Part shown: positions 4,996-5,951 of the stretch, piece after piece
How the letters are laid out: every line of letters starts with the position of its first letter
How positions within the stretch are numbered: position 1 is the stretch's first letter
Assembly: GCA_965372015.1 (NCBI GenBank)
Contig: CBDVAP010000153.1
Coordinates: 1 to 5,951, forward strand
Direction of reading: 5' to 3'
DNA from: JACZSB01 sp965372015
Lineage (GTDB): Bacteria; Fidelibacterota; Marinisomatia; SCGC-AAA003-L08; TS1B11
DNA: 5,951 bases
Program-made: the position numbers and the translations under genes
Notes under the pieces: model-generated
What the model was told of the DNA's origin: nothing
The model's input: only the letters and a program-made list of their open reading frames with translations
The model's database searches: none

Positions 4996-5951
4996 CGTCA
5001 TCAGCCCCTTGAAAATTCGACTGGCCCAATTTCCATAACAGGAAGGACCAGGTATCCGCCAGCTGCCCCAGGTACTGGTCACGGGTGGAGCCGATGCCAT
5101 GGCCGGCGTCGTAGTCAATGCGCAGGAGTACCGGTTCGCCGCTGGTGGTGGCCGCCTGCAGCCGGGCGGTCATTTTGCCCGACATCCAGGGCTCGACCCG
5201 GGGGTCGTTGATGCCGTGTGTAAGCAGCACGGCCGGATAGTCGGTGCCATCTTCAACATGGTGATAGGCACTCATTTCATAAAGCCCACGAAAGCCCTCT
5301 TCCGTAGCCACCGAACCGAACTCCATGATGTTGGGAACACCGTTGGTGGTGGTCTCCGCGCGGATCGCGTCGAGGTCGCCTACATTGATGACGGCCGCAG
5401 CGAACAGGTCGGGTTTCTCGGTGATGGACCGGCCGATAGTAATGCCTCCCGCGCTGCCACCCTGGCCGGCGATATGATCAGGGGAGGTGTAACCCTCCTC
5501 AATCAGGTATTGGGCACAGGCGATAAAGTCCTTCCAGGTGTTGGGCTTGTTGAGCATTTTGCCCGCTTCGTGCCAGGCCTGGCCATACTCACCACCCCCC
5601 CGGACATGGGCATACGCCAGCACGCCTCCCTGTTCCAGCCAGGCCAGGCGGGTGGCGCTGTATACTACGCCAATCGAGATGCCATAGGATCCGTAGCCCA
5701 CCAGGAGCGTCGGGTTGGATCCATCCATGGCGAGGCCCTCCTTGTGGAGAATAGAAAGCGGCACCAGCACTCCATCGTGACTTTTGACTTTGACTTCCCT
5801 GGAAGTATACCCCGGGACATCATCATACCTGCCTTGCGGCATGAGTCTGGTATTGCTGTAGGCGCCTGTGCCCGGAACGTAGGCATAAATGGAACTGCCC
5901 CTGGTCCAGCTGTTGGTGTAGATGAGGGTGCCCACGATGGTGGGAGATACC
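4991..5951 (-). CDS. Prolyl oligopeptidase family (S9) serine peptidase, C-terminal catalytic domain
   Basis: The frame is open to the right edge, so the gene is cut at its 5' end; about 319 residues are visible out of roughly 700 usual for the family. The GTG at 5935 is only an internal Val codon. What remains is the alpha/beta-hydrolase domain: entry strand REVKVKSHDGVLVPLSI, YGSYG oxyanion segment, AYAHVRGGGEYG, nucleophile GQGGSAGG (Ser codon 5455-5453), acid in GINDPRVEPW (Asp codon 5206-5204) and DAGHG (His codon 5101-5099). The full Ser-Asp-His triad is intact and in family order. The absent N-terminal part would be a beta-propeller and possibly a signal peptide. Such enzymes cut peptides shorter than about 30 residues, often after proline. 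It ends in tandem TAG codons under a small hairpin. An M3 peptidase gene follows 60 bases downstream, suggesting a joint peptide-degradation unit. Exact specificity cannot be told. Confidence 0.92.
   Translation of the reverse strand, partial: VSPTIVGTLIYTNSWTRGSSIYAYVPGTGAYSNTRLMPQGRYDDVPGYTSREVKVKSHDGVLVPLSILHKEGLAMDGSNPTLLVGYGSYGISIGVVYSATRLAWLEQGGVLAYAHVRGGGEYGQAWHEAGKMLNKPNTWKDFIACAQYLIEEGYTSPDHIAGQGGSAGGITIGRSITEKPDLFAAAVINVGDLDAIRAETTTNGVPNIMEFGSVATEEGFRGLYEMSAYHHVEDGTDYPAVLLTHGINDPRVEPWMSGKMTARLQAATTSGEPVLLRIDYDAGHGIGSTRDQYLGQLADTWSFLLWKLGQSNFQGADDG

Noticed and set aside
5933..5935. GTG as the start of the S9 peptidase
   Set aside because: The frame continues open to the window edge, and the visible protein lacks the N-terminal propeller, so this is an internal Val codon of a truncated gene.

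Overview
The window looks like part of a gammaproteobacterial chromosome of moderately high GC. The evidence is a YecH-type small metal-binding protein, a DUF819-type membrane protein, ordinary bacterial codon use and Shine-Dalgarno sites. The genus cannot be fixed from the sequence. I see no phage, transposase, CRISPR, tRNA or rRNA.

Layout, left to right. (1) 1-184, minus strand: the first 61 codons of a DUF819 (YjcL-like) membrane protein, running off the left edge. (2) 185-817: 633 bases with no convincing protein gene but dense in inverted repeats. It contains a strong intrinsic terminator reading leftward (391-438). Upstream of that on the same strand is a 13-bp closing helix (461-473 with 550-562) enclosing small hairpins, with a competing hairpin that shares one arm. 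This is best read as a candidate structured RNA or a long leader in front of the DUF819 gene. A separate hairpin (700-752) folds better as plus-strand RNA. (3) 818-1886, minus strand: a two-gene unit with overlapping ends, a YecH-family metal-binding protein followed by a short-chain dehydrogenase of the NYC1/NOL (chlorophyll b reductase-like) type. A TATAAT box lies just upstream. (4) 1887-2202: a divergent intergenic region with two inverted repeats. (5) 2203-3039, plus strand: a SAM-dependent methyltransferase of unknown substrate. (6) 3047-5951, minus strand: two peptidase genes in tandem, a prolyl oligopeptidase-family (S9) serine peptidase truncated by the right edge, then a secreted-looking M3 (oligoendopeptidase F) zinc metallopeptidase starting at GTG. 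The methyltransferase and the M3 gene converge with 7 bases between their stop codons.

How the genes fit together: the S9 and M3 enzymes both degrade short peptides and probably form one transcription unit for peptide scavenging outside the cytoplasm. The YecH/SDR pair is probably co-translated, but its substrate is unknown. No gene-level link between these blocks is visible. The least explained part is the structured intergenic stretch at 391-650. No defence system, novel operon or other clear new system is evident.
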